A stretch of 64,000 bases of DNA, taken from NCBI GenBank assembly GCA_036365145.1, contig JAEOAD010000048.1, forward strand, positions 17,367,001 through 17,431,000. Direction: 5' to 3'. The notes below the pieces were generated by a model. The model searched no databases, was not told the origin of the DNA, and was given only the letters and a program-made list of their open reading frames with translations. This DNA is from Orientallactaga sibirica (Eukaryota; Chordata; Mammalia; Rodentia; Dipodidae). Positions 54,345 to 64,000 of the stretch are shown piece after piece. The stretch's first letter is position 1; each line of letters opens with the position of its first letter. A program made the translations under genes and the position numbers.

Positions 54345-55649
54345 GGTACAATAGTTGCTGAATCTCCTGCCCCTGCCCACCCAAGCTCATCCAGAGTAAA
54401 GCCCCCACCCAGAGCTCCCTGAGACACACACATGCCTCAGCAACTCAGGCAGGATGGACCACCTGCTCACTGTGTACCCAGAAATGAGAGGGCGAGCGTG
54501 AGAGGCACCGTTCCTGTGTGTGCAGGTGTCTCTGCAGTTGTTCACCCTGGAGGAGTAGAGGCTGGGTAGGTCAGTAGCATGCTTATTTATTTAGTCAGAA
54601 TGAAGATCCATTGGCAAACCCATGCTTCCATCCTGAAGGACACCTGTCTCCCCATGGATGGTGCCTGGGCCATGTCACATGTTTCAATTAAACTCAGTAT
54701 TAACTAACAGCAAAGCTCCCTGAGGACATCCAGGTTCTCAGCTTCCTTGAATAAACCAGGACTCTGGCTGGACGACCATGTCTGACTCTGCTTTGCCCTG
54801 CCCACAGTCAGCCCCCTACCTTGCCAGCTACTTTCCCCCACTTACCTTGGACGCTGAGGCTGGCTGAGTTTGCACCTCCAGAAGCAAGTGTGCTTGAGGT
54901 TAACACGTAGCTCCTGCATTCAAAGCACCAGCATACGACACCTCCTTGGCACTGTGCAGGGATCAGGAATGGGGCCTCTTGCCTCTCAGATTTGGTTGGC
55001 AGTAGGCCTGGGAGGCATATGGTCATTGGCCACTTTCCAGAAGGGGCGGGGGACCTGCAACAGAACCGTGTATTGAGTGAGTGGCCCATGTGGTGGCTAG
55101 AGAGGGATGTGTTCTCTTGGCTTGGTGCTGGGATGGAATGGCAGGTGGGCAGAGGTAGGGCCCTGCAAGTCCGAGCATGAGTGGTCAAAGGTCCCCAGCA
55201 GTTCACTTTCCCCAGCTCCCAGCCTCAGGCAGGATGAAGGCCTGTCGACAGGGCACCTTGGCGCCAGGGTGCTTGTCCCCTGTGTTCCATCCTCCCTCCT
55301 CCACCTTCTACTGGCTCTCCAGAAGATCAAGTTCTGAGGGTTGGGCCCTTGCATCTGCCAGAAGCTGTTCTATAAATGTGTGGGCACAGGGGCTGGCCAC
55401 TCCTGTCAGTAGACCCAGAGCAGAACAATACAGTGGATTTTTTTCAAACACAGTCTATTTCCCTGTTGTGTGGAGAGTCACGAAAGAAGGGAAGAAGGAA
55501 CGGAAACTCAGCCATACATCTGAAGCATCTCCCTCCGCACTTCGCAAATCTCCTCCTGTTCGCAAGATTGACCCTGTGGTAGACCCAGCCCCCAGCCCCC
55601 AGCCCCCAGCCATCATCCTGGTCCTGTTTGTTCATTTGTTTGACACACA
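54345..55649. other. Unique, GC-moderate DNA
   Basis: No gene recognised. Overlapping frames at 54,808-55,701 on both strands have low-complexity proline/serine composition. A short (CAGCCCC)n run lies at about 55,584-55,610. Confidence 0.4.
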
Positions 55650-55787
55650 CAATGTCTCACAATGTAGCCCAGGGAGTCCTGTCCTAAAATGTCCTACATA
55701 GCCCAGATTGGAGTCAAGTTCATGGTGCTTCAATCCCAGCCCCGTAGGGTGCTGGGATTCCAGGTGTGAGACCCACACTCAGCTCCA
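55650..55787 (-). mobile_element. Old B1-like SINE
   Basis: 'atgtctcacaatgtagccca' and 'gtgctgggattccaggtgtg' are antisense B1 blocks. Confidence 0.65.
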
Positions 55788-55814
55788 ACCTCACTCTTTC
55801 CCCTGGACAGCTGT

Positions 55815-56125
55815 TTTTTTCTTTCTGCTTAAAATCTGCCAATGGCTTCCTATTTGATAACAAAGAGAGTCGAACTTTGTCAGAGGCCTAGAAGGCCTCC
55901 ATTGAGGGCTTCTTTCTCTCTCTCCCCCTCTCTCCCCCGCGTGAGACTTCCTCTCAGCTACTCTGCTGCCCTGTGGCAGGCACTGTGGTTGTCACCTTCC
56001 CCAGTTTAAAGGGGACCAGGGATATCCCATCCTCTGCCCCCCCCCCACACACACACACGCTGCCCTGTGAGGACGGTGCCTGCCATGTGATGGGCACCCA
56101 ATGATGACTGAACGATGGGGCGCTG
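55815..56125 (+). mobile_element. L2 LINE 3'-end remnant
   Basis: 'aaaatctgccaatggcttcc', 'ggcctagaaggcctccattg', then 'gacggtgcctgccatgtgat' and 'caatgatgactgaacgatg' follow the L2 3'-end order. Ancient, non-coding now. Confidence 0.7.
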
Positions 56126-56149
56126 GGAACCAGCCACACAGTGTGGACT

Positions 56150-56780
56150 CTGTCTACCAGTAGTTAAAGGCAACTATGTACAAATCCCTATAGACTCCAT
56201 TTAAAAACTGAACTGGGGTAGGATGAGAACGGAAGAGGGAAGGGGGGAGGCAACGTGGCTTTATTTTACAGTTTATTTAATTCACCCTTCCTGCTGGCTC
56301 TGGTTTAATTCATCTGCACGGCGGAGGCGGAAGGATGGAATTGAAATATTAACCTTCGAGGCAGCAGTGAGCAGATAGCGGAGCTCTGCCTGCGAGAGAA
56401 GAGGGGAGATGAAAGGCACAGGAGAGACTTCCACGGGAGAATTAAAGGGTGAGAATAGAAGCCTTCCTCTTAATGGTTCATTTTCTTTCTCTTTAGTGCA
56501 AAGTGATAAAAGCAAATAAATTTGTGTTTAGAATCACAGACAGTACAAGGCCATTATATCATGATATTATCTTCCTGGTGCAACTTCGTCAGAAGTTCTA
56601 ATGTCGAAAGCATGCAAAGTGGATTAAAATATCACAGGCGAGCAGCAGAGACTGTCAAATGACAGAATATCATTAAACCTGTATATTTATCCCTTAATTT
56701 TCATCTCCACACGAGATCCCAGCATGGCTTTATTTCCACACAAAAGCCATCTCTGCATGGCCAGCTGAATGGTGGAGAGG
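56150..56780. other. Candidate conserved non-coding block
   Basis: Repeat-free stretch with dense TTAATT/ATTAAA words, 'ggtttaattcatctg', 'tgaaatattaaccttc', 'ttatatcatgatattatc' and 'gtgataaaagcaaataaa'. Bounded by L2 and MIR remnants. No coding frame. The composition is like that of deeply conserved enhancers, but no alignment was possible. Confidence 0.4.
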
Positions 56781-57194
56781 GGGCCAGCTGGGCAGAACCT
56801 GCGGTTGCCCCAGCTCCCAGACTCCCCACGCTGCCAGCCCCTGATTGAGAGAGCCTACCTCAAGCATCTAAATAAACAGAAAGGTGGCCTGCTGCCTGGA
56901 TGGCACTTAGCTGGAAGCCCTCCCTCCAGAGGGAGCACATGAGCAGTGACAACAAAAAAATATCCCTGAGAGTCGGGCTGGTGGCGAGATTGATACATGG
57001 ATGGATTTTTATTGTTTTGTTCTGTTTTTCTGTAGGTTTCCATGGCAGAAGAGGTTTCTTCCCTCCCATTCTCCTGTCTCTTAGGATGGAGGACAGCAGC
57101 CACTTTGGGCCCCGGGGTGTCCTTTCTCTGTGTCCTGCCATGTGTTTACTCTCGGTCTCTCTGCTAACCCTACAACTGAACCTGGGAAGAGACT
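56781..57194. other. Unique DNA
   Basis: Nothing recognised. Short frames on both strands. Confidence 0.4.
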
Positions 57195-57300
57195 TAGGTT
57201 TGGTAGCTGAGGAAACACAGGCATAGAGGCCCTGCAACTTGCCCGGGACCTGAAGGTGACACAGTATGTCACCAGGTGGGACCCAGCTCTGTGGAAATCA
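57195..57300 (-). mobile_element. MIR-like SINE remnant
   Basis: 'agctgaggaaacacaggcat', 'gccctgcaacttgcccggga' and 'gtgggacccagctctgtgga' are the antisense MIR pattern in order. Confidence 0.75.
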
Positions 57301-57599
57301 GAAGGGACACAAAGCATGCCTCCTCATGCCCCTGCCAACACTCTCGAAGGTCAAGTGTTCAGAGCAACAGGCAGGCAGAGCCCCAGTGTGAGAGAAATCA
57401 AATGCCCTGCTCTTGCCAACACAACGGCTGCAGTAAGCCTGCAGGGGACACAGGGGACACTCATGTTATGCCATTTGGATTTATTGTTACATATGCATGG
57501 GCTGGAGACGCGTTCAAAAGACATGAAAAATTGTTTAGCCAGAAACAGGGGACAGGGGGCATCTGTCACCTGCCCTCTTTGGACCCTATGTCACTCCTA

Positions 57600-57740
57600 A
57601 GCAGGGCCCTCCTCCGAACTCCTCCAGGCCATCATGGGTGCTGCCTCCCTCTCTCCCAGTGCAAGCCCTGCTCCCCACCAGCCCTGTACCCAGCCCCACC
57701 TCCTCCAGGCAGCCTTCCCCAAGCACTCTAAGGCATCAAT
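57600..57740 (+). mobile_element. L2 LINE remnant
   Basis: 'cccacctcctccaggcagcc' followed by 'ttccccaagcactctaaggc' is a typical L2 block. It may extend to about 57,950. Confidence 0.6.
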
Positions 57741-58361
57741 CTGCCCTCCTCTGCAGGTCTCTAACGAAGAGGGCTTCCACTGCCTCGGCCTAGACCTGTC
57801 CCCTCCCCATCATCAGCCCAGCTCTTCTGAGTGGGCCATGCTCTGTCCACTTCCCCTCATGCCCTCGCAGCTTGGGGACATCCAGGAGAAAAGTCTGTTA
57901 AAGCTAAAATACATCTTCAGCCCATGGCACCCATCACACTGAGGTCAGTACACCGCCAAGAGTAGGACTAGGGGAGGGCAGAGGCGCGGGCACATGCCGA
58001 GTGCTGGCTCACTCTCGCTATGGGTGAACAGGACATTCGGTGCAGGAGACCTCATACTCTTTGGAGATTCACTTGAAGAAGACTACTGCTTTATAGAAAC
58101 ACCATTTCACAAGAAAAGGAATAATTAGGATGAGAACAAAAATCACAACCAACACCAGAGGTGTAAAACTTCTAGTGCTTTCAGATTTCTTCAGACAATG
58201 TGCCAGAAATACTCACCTACACACATTCTCTATAGCGCCCGGTCCCCCACCCCCACCCCACCCAGCACACTGCTCAAACCCACGGCTCCCAGAAGATGAG
58301 AGGGCCTGTAGCTTCGTTAGCTTTGGGAGGCCCACAATACCCAGATGCCTCTCTGCAGACT
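57741..58361. other. Unique DNA
   Basis: Nothing recognised beyond possible L2 continuation on the left. Confidence 0.35.
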
Positions 58362-58374
58362 AAAATGACAAACC

Positions 58375-58590
58375 GCGCTGGAGAGATGGCTTAGTGGTTA
58401 AAAGCACTTGCTTGCAAAGCTTGCCTGCTAGGGTTCGAGTCCTCAGTATCCACATAAGCCAGATGCACAAGAAGGCACATGTGTCTGGAGTTCATTTGCA
58501 GTGGCAGAAGGCCCTGACATGCCCATTCTCTCCCTCTCTCTTTCCTCCTTCTCTCTCTCTTTCTGACACATACATACATACATACATACA

Positions 58591-58621
<31 letters not shown>

Positions 58622-58630
58622 TAAAAAATA
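58375..58630 (+). mobile_element. B2-like SINE with (CATA)n
   Basis: Head 'gcgctggagagatggcttag', CT block, about 13 CATA/TACA units (58,567-58,620) and an AAAAAT tail. Duplication 'aaaatgacaaacc' (58,362-58,374) and 'aaaatggtaaacc' (58,631-58,643). Confidence 0.94.
58567..58620 (+). repeat. (CATA)n microsatellite
   Basis: About 13 uninterrupted tetranucleotides within the SINE tail. Confidence 0.96.
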
Positions 58631-58804
58631 AAAATGGTAAACCAACAAAACCTAGTCACCAATAGTTAAGCATAGTGGCTGTGGTCCAAGCAGTCCTCTC
58701 CTCCCCACCTCCGAAGGACAGGACAACACAAGGCCACACCCACCTGTGAGAAGCCAAGAGTGGCATTCAGCAACAGGCACGTGCATGTGCAAATTGATGG
58801 AGAG

Positions 58805-59010
58805 GAAGACAGTTGAGCATGGTGGCACATGCTTGTGACCCCAGCATTCAGACGAAGGACTAGGGAAGGAGTATAGCAAGCTGCAGGCAAGCCTGGTTAT
58901 AGAGCACGGCCTGAGTCAAAGGAGGAACCCGGATGAGCTGAGCACAGCGCTTGCTCGCCTAGCACGCACCAGCCCCTGGGTTTGAGGCTCAGCACTACAG
59001 GAAAGGAAAA
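58805..59010 (+). mobile_element. B4-type SINE (B1-like then ID-like)
   Basis: B1 part: 'gttgagcatggtggcacatg', 'gtgaccccagcattcagacg'. ID part from about 58,925: 'gagctgagcacagcgcttgc', 'gggtttgaggctcagcacta'. An A/G-rich tail follows. Confidence 0.7.
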
Positions 59011-59494
59011 GAGGAAGGCTAAAGGGAGGAATGAAGGGGCTGGCCTCCCCGAGAATGGAGTCCCACTCAGATAGCTCTGCTCGGGTGTTCTATCAAATAT
59101 ATAAAAAAGAAACACAGCCATTTCTACACGTCTACACACTTGTCTAGAAAAGAGGAAAGAGGGACCTTGTTCCAACTCAGCTTTATGACACCAGAATATT
59201 TGACGCCAAAGCCAGACAAAGATATTTTGGGGAAAAATCAATATGCCCCATGAACTAATCACTTTATACATACAAGAATAGTGAAAGTTAAAAATATCAA
59301 ACATCGATGTGTATATTCAGTGACTAGAGTTCTTATACAATTCTAGTGAGTGTGCAAACTGGACGTTGGAAAACAGTTTCATGATTTCTTAAGTGAAACT
59401 TACCTTACAACCCAGTAACCCCACCCTTGAGTATTTATCCAGTAGAAATAAAAGCAATGAGAATGTACCTAGCTGCTTCCTTCAGGAACCCTGT

Positions 59495-59862
59495 TGTGAT
59501 GTGGATGTAAAATGTTCTCCACACACAGTCTAACACATCGTTCCTGCTTAGTGGGTTGTTTTGAGAGGTTGTGGAGACTCTGGGGTTACAGACACAGCTG
59601 GCAGAGGTGGGCTACTGGGCATGGGTACTTGAGGGTGGCAGGTCAGCTCTGGTCCTGCTTGATAAGCCCCGTGATTCATGGTCAGGGCCAGGTGAGAAGC
59701 CACCACAGCAAGTTCCTGCCCTTATAGACTAACCCACTCCCATGCCATCCTTCTCTGCCGTAGTGGACTATACCCTCTGATCCATGAGCCAGAAGAAATC
59801 CTTCCTCCCTCAAGCTGCTTCTGTAAAGTATTTGGTCACAGGGGCAGCAGAGGTAACTAATA
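59495..59862 (+). mobile_element. MaLR-like solo LTR inside L1
   Basis: Starts 'tgttgtgatgtggatgtaaa' and ends 'gtaaagtatttggtcacagg' plus 'gtaactaatac'. The 3' half ('ctgccgtagtggactatacc', 'agaagaaatccttcctccct') resembles the repeat at 13.1 kb. Confidence 0.72.
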
Positions 59863-59968
59863 CAAACTGGAAACCATATGAGGTATTCATATATCATCAA
59901 TATATGACTAAATAAACCAACTGAGGTATATCCATACAATAGAATATTACTGAGCAATTAAAAAGGCA

Positions 59969-60220
59969 GCGTCAGTGCTGCAGTAATGGCTAAGTGGTTA
60001 AAGGCACTAGCTTACAAAGCCTGATGGCCAGTGTGTGACTCCCCAGTACCCACAAAAGCCAAGATGGGCAAAATGGCACATGCACCTGGCATTTGTTTGC
60101 AGTGGCAAGAGGTCCTGGTGTGCCTATTTTCTCTCTCCTCCTCCTCTTCCTTCCTTCTCCTCTCTCTCTCTCTCTCTCTCCCTCTTTCTCTTTCTCCTTG
60201 CAAATAAATAAGTAATATTT
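59969..60220 (+). mobile_element. B2-like SINE inside L1
   Basis: Diverged head 'tgcagtaatggctaagtggt', CT block (60,130-60,200) and AAAT tail. 'aaaaggca' flanks it on both sides. Confidence 0.85.
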
Positions 60221-60285
60221 TTAAAAGGCAATACCATCCAACATGTGGAAGAGTCTTAAACGCATTGTACTGAGTAAAACAAAGT

Positions 60286-60500
60286 CAGGAAGAGGGAGAA
60301 AGAAAGAGAGAAAAAAAGAGGAAGAGAGAGAGAGAAAGAGGGAGAGAGAGAGCAGGCATGTCAGAGTCTCCAGCCACTACAAACGAACTCCAGATGCATG
60401 CACCACTTTGTGCACCTGGCTTATGGGTGTCTTGAGGAATTTAACTCATCTGTTTGGCTTTGCAGGCAAGTGCTTTAACTGCTAAGCCATCATTCCAGCC
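60286..60500 (-). mobile_element. B2-like SINE
   Basis: GA-rich block (60,289-60,352), 'tgtgcacctggcttatgggt' and 'aagccatcattccagcc'. Opposite orientation to the previous SINE. Confidence 0.88.
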
Positions 60501-60785
60501 AGGACTTAGCTTTTGAAAAGAGTACTCAACTTCTGTCACTCACCAGCTCCCCACATGCATGTCCCTCTCCACCTTCCCACAGCATTGCAACTCCTCTGAC
60601 CTTGCCCCTGTTCCCTGCTCATGTCAGCTACTGGGCTGGCTCAGGCTGCGTGTGTTCCTTGTCTATAGGACCCTCACAGTCACTCTGAGAGCCAGATGAT
60701 TGCTGGCATTTGGGACCTTTCTTCAGTAGAGACTTCCCTGGCCTCTCCATCTGTGGCCACCGTCTCCCCAGGCCCCTTGTCTCCA
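60501..60785. other. Unique DNA
   Basis: Nothing recognised. Confidence 0.35.
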
Positions 60786-60990
60786 TCACTCTGCTCCTTA
60801 ACTTCACAATACTTCTCACTTGGTGGCGTGAGCTCAACACTTCATCTCTTATAGACTCTCCCTCACCTTGGTTCCTAACCTCGCCAGGCACAGGGGCTTT
60901 GTCTGTCTTGTTCTCTGCAGCCCCCTGCCATCCAAGACTGTGCCTAGGACTCAGGCTCAGTAAGAATCTGCTGAGTAAATAATTAACCTG
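60786..60990 (+). mobile_element. L2 LINE 3'-end remnant
   Basis: 'ggggctttgtctgtcttgtt', 'gactgtgcctaggactcagg' and 'ctcagtaagaatctgctgag' follow the L2 3' end. Confidence 0.72.
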
Positions 60991-61411
60991 ACAGAGTTGC
61001 TGAACAACAAAGCCAAAGATTCACCACCAACCCACAGAAGAAAAATTGCAGGAAATGTTTAATAAATTCCAAACAGTTGCAATAAGCAGAGATGGAAACA
61101 CTGTGCTATTCATTTATTTCATTTCTCCCTAGGTAGTCTCCAAGGTCTTGGCAAGGAGTTCAGCATTGTCATGGACCCCCTGGTATATCTGTCCATCATC
61201 CTTCTCCAGAGCTGTTGTGCAGCTAGGCAGGGGGGAGTCCATGCAACCCTTTATACTCAGAATCCTGCCCTCACCGACACCTGACCCTGTCTTGACCAAT
61301 CACATCTGAGGGTGCCTCCTCTGCTAAGGTCTCCCGCTAGTGGAGGAAGAAATAATTGATAAGAATGGTGGCACTACCCCAGAGGGAGACAAGAACAAAT
61401 AAATACTAATG
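60991..61411. other. Unique DNA
   Basis: Nothing recognised. Confidence 0.35.
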
Positions 61412-61427
61412 GAAAATCTAGACTTCC

Positions 61428-61646
61428 GGCTGGAGAGATGGCTTAGTGGTTAGGGCATTTGCCTGTGAAGCCTAAGGACCTAGATTATGTTCCCCAGAAC
61501 CCACACAAGCCAGATGCACAAAGGGTCACATGCATATGGAGTTTGTTTGCAGTGTCTGGATGCCCTGGCATGCCTATTCTCTCTCTCTTTCTCTATCTGC
61601 CTCCCTCTTTTTCTCTCAAAATGGTTAAATAAATAAAAACTTAAAA
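61428..61646 (+). mobile_element. B2-like SINE
   Basis: Head 'ggctggagagatggcttagt', CT block and 'aaataaataaaaac' tail. Duplication 'gaaaatctagacttcc' (61,412-61,427) and 'gaaaacctagacttcc' (61,647-61,662). Confidence 0.94.
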
Positions 61647-61662
61647 GAAAACCTAGACTTCC

Positions 61663-62630
61663 CTGTCCACCACATCTCCACCCCTGAATTCCCTTTCATA
61701 GGAACCATCTGTTCTGCTTTGCATTGCTTTGTTTGTTTTCTATTTTGCTTGGGCTCACACGGGCATTTCTATTATTTGGTCCAAGAAGGATCATAACTAA
61801 TCAAACCTGTATTACTGTAATAATAAGAAAAGTGGCGCTGTAAGAATTCAATTTGCATACAAACATTTTCAGTGAGTACATAGTTACCATCCAAAGATAA
61901 AAACAGTTCCTGTTGTGTTTTTTCTTTAATATTAAATATTTTTTAAATAAATTGTCATTAGTACAAATCTGAATTTTAAACAGACAGTCTCTGGTAGTTT
62001 GTATCCACCTCTCATTGGTATTTAGCACCTATCTTGCTTCCAGTGGCTTTCCAAGAGCCACTGCTTCCATCACCAAGCTCCATGAGTTTCCCAGTTAGAA
62101 CATGGCTCCTGCAGTATTGTCACTTTTCTCAAAAGGATGCTAAACAGACTAGCAGGCCTTCACCACATCTTCCCCAGTGTGCTCTGGAGTCAACTCACCG
62201 ACCAGTCTTCAAGCCCTCATTCTGCACATCTTGGGTCATGACTTCCATCTTCTTCTTCCCGGTGGAGCACACTTGGCGCTGAGCTGAAAAGGTCTTCCAG
62301 ACCTGCCTGCGGCAGGTTTCAGTGGACTGAACATGCGGATCAGACAAGCAAACAGCCCTTGGTACCCTGGACAGGGGCATGAGCGTCAGTCAGTCAGCCA
62401 TTTGCCTACGATGGGACACATCTCGCTGCTGATGAGATCCTTGGCACGGAAGTGAGGCAGTTTTGCCTTTGTTTCCTCAGCCATCAGTTCAGGTCTCCTA
62501 AATGCAACATCATCCCACAGCAGATCAAGAGGTGCGCGTCAAACACAGGGCCCTTGAGGCCATCTAATACCATTTTGGTTCTTAGAATCCTTGTGACTTG
62601 TTCTTTTTCGTGATTTCTTTAACTTTTTGA
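61663..62630. other. Unique DNA, part AT-rich
   Basis: No gene or repeat recognised. 61,790-61,990 is AT-rich and repeat-free. Confidence 0.4.
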
Positions 62631-62631
62631 A

Positions 62632-62876
62632 AGTTATTTATTTATTTATTTATTTAGTTAGTTAGTTAGTTAGTTAGTATTTATGAGAGGCAGAGAAGGA
62701 CAGAGAGAGAGAGAGAGAGAATAGGCACACCAGGACCTCCAATAACTATAAACACACTCCAGAGACACATACACCACTTTGTGCATCTGGCTTTACATGG
62801 GTACAGGGGAATTGAACCTGGGTCATTTTTGGCTTTTCAGGCAAGTGCCTTAACTGCTAAGCCATCGCTCCAGACC
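62632..62876 (-). mobile_element. B2-like SINE with (TTTA)/(GTTA) tail
   Basis: Left tail has TTTA then GTTA units (62,636-62,680), then a GA block and 'gctaagccatcgctccagac'. An otherwise typical antisense copy. Confidence 0.92.
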
Positions 62877-64000
62877 CTCATGTTTCTTATATTGAATATA
62901 CAACTCTCGTATCATACCAATCTCTCTTAGAAATAGATCAACCACTCTCTCATTGGCTCCCTTTTACATGACCTTTTTTATTTCTGCAATGTGTTTGTTC
63001 TTGCCATCCTCCATGGTATTTCTCAGAGCCGAAGATCAGAAGTAGAGACAGGCTGGAGCAAGCATGCTGCTTGCCCCTACTGTAGTTTCTATCTGGTCAT
63101 TCTGGACTTCCAGGTTCTCTCTCTTGTTCTTTCCCCGTTCACCCTCACCCTCTACTACCCCTTCACAGACTTCCTGTCCAGTAAGCCCTTGTGCTATGGA
63201 TTTTCTAACCAAAGCCAGAGTTGTCAGTGAGTTGCTGATGGAGACATGGGTGACTGTGTCCCAAGTCACCTCAGCCATGCATCAGAGCAGCCAGTCCTGA
63301 AGACTCCAGTGCCCTATGCCTGCTCAGCACTAATTTGAGCTGTGACACCATTTTCCAAGCTGTCACCACCTCAGGCCACAAAAGAACCTCCCTTGGGGAA
63401 CAGGAACGGTTGGTATTCAATTTCCCTCCTCCACCCCTCAAGAGCCAAGTTCCCAAGTTCAAAGGCATCTATCATGGTGAGTGATGGATTGTATTTCAGA
63501 GCAGGTTGGCAGCAGGCGGGAATTGGATTCAGAAACAACCATCTGGCTTTTGCAACTGTGTGCCCTTTGCCCAGCTCAGCATCACACTGGCTGTCACACA
63601 ACCCAAGTGGCCACAAGAGTGGAACTGGCTGTAGCGACAACTCTCTTATGTGCTGAAGAAGTGGAAGGCACCCAGAAACCAGTGACTCCCACTCTGGGAT
63701 GCTGGTGGAAAGAAATGGGACTGATAAGACAGATCTTTTCGAAAATCTACTATGTGTTGTGTACTGGGAAGACAGATTGACACAGACAAAATTTCCATCT
63801 CCCAGGACTCCATTCACTCACTTCTTCAATAGATCAGGAAGCAGCCAGCCCAAGCACCCATTGTTAGCAGACTTGGGGATAAAGCATGTCTCCTCACTGC
63901 TTAGCACAGCATTGAAGAGGAGACCGGTGAATAGCAACCAGCAAGGACAGCATTTGCAGATGACGAGCAACGCCACTGTCTATCATGTTTTCAGAGACGC
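62877..64000. other. Unique DNA to window end
   Basis: No gene recognised. Weak MIR-like (about 63,500-63,570) and L2-like (about 63,740-63,830) antisense traces are possible. A minus-strand frame of 148 codons (63,371-63,817) has no recognisable domain and overlaps frames on the other strand. Confidence 0.35.

Larger units (their letters stand above)
59130..60285 (+). mobile_element. Ancient L1, split three times
   Basis: Pieces at 59,160-59,490, 59,863-59,968 and 60,221-60,285 follow L1 order: ORF2 'gacgccaaagccagacaaag', ORF2 3' part 'aacccagtaaccccaccctt' and 'gagtatttatcca', then 'ggtatatccatacaatagaa' and 'catccaacatgtggaagagt'. An internal deletion removes the RT region. Interrupted by an LTR and two SINEs. 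Confidence 0.75.

Noticed and set aside
55177..55701. 174-codon plus-strand open frame
   Set aside because: Low-complexity proline/serine composition and overlap with an antisense frame and an old B1; looks like chance.
56280..56400. CpG island or promoter
   Set aside because: Only a few CpGs near 'cggcggaggcgg'; the surrounding 500 bases are AT-rich with no transcription-start pattern.
57276..57731. 151-codon plus-strand frame
   Set aside because: Its end lies in an L2 remnant and it starts in an antisense MIR, so it is transposon-derived chance sequence.
63371..63817. 148-codon minus-strand frame
   Set aside because: No family resemblance and overlapped by frames on the plus strand.

Overview
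This window is mammalian nuclear DNA, most likely from a rodent. The strongest clue is the SINE content. Over thirty copies of one tRNA-derived SINE (head like 'ctggagagatggcttag', a CT-rich middle and an AAATA-type tail) belong to the B2 superfamily, and the extended body plus the tail-poor B1 copies ending near 'gagaccctacct' recall dipodoid rodents (jerboas, Dip-like SINEs). B1-like, ID-like and B3-like SINEs, rodent L1 3' ends and MaLR-like LTRs fit the same picture. Species assignment is inference from memory of repeat types, not from a database search.

I find no intact cellular protein-coding gene, no rRNA, tRNA or snRNA gene, no CpG island and no CRISPR array. The long open frames are short, chance-like and mostly lie inside repeats. 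The window reads as intergenic or deep intronic DNA.

Layout. 1-10 kb: ID, B1 and B2-like SINEs, two MaLR-like LTRs, a candidate retroviral LTR (6.7-7.2 kb), an old DNA-transposon-like repeat split by two SINEs, and L1 3' scraps. 10-20 kb: an ancient L1 split by a MER5A-like element, another L1 3' remnant split by a SINE, and a decayed UQCRFS1 (Rieske iron-sulfur protein) pseudogene at 17.9-18.6 kb that is itself split by a SINE. 20-40 kb: mostly single-copy sequence with MIR, L2, MaLR-like and SINE insertions; several AT-rich, SINE-poor stretches (28.0-28.8, 32.4-32.9 kb) look like candidate conserved non-coding elements. 40-50 kb: a large nested transposon complex. A nearly complete but dead L1 (minus strand, 40.8-46.0 kb) adjoins an older L1 on the plus strand (46.3-48.0 kb, cut by two SINEs and two LTRs), followed by a second L1 3' end with target-site duplications (48.95-50.08 kb). 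50-64 kb: single-copy DNA with L2, MIR and SINEs, a perfect 22-bp direct repeat in AT-rich DNA (52.2 kb), a candidate enhancer-like block (56.2-56.8 kb) and another old L1 split by an LTR and two SINEs (59.1-60.5 kb).

There is no gene network to describe. The biology here is layered retrotransposition: target-site duplications, readable for about twenty SINE copies, let the insertion order be reconstructed. I saw no convincing new biological system. The best leads are the candidate non-coding regulatory blocks, the 22-bp repeat pair, the nested pseudogene and the L1-within-L1 complex.
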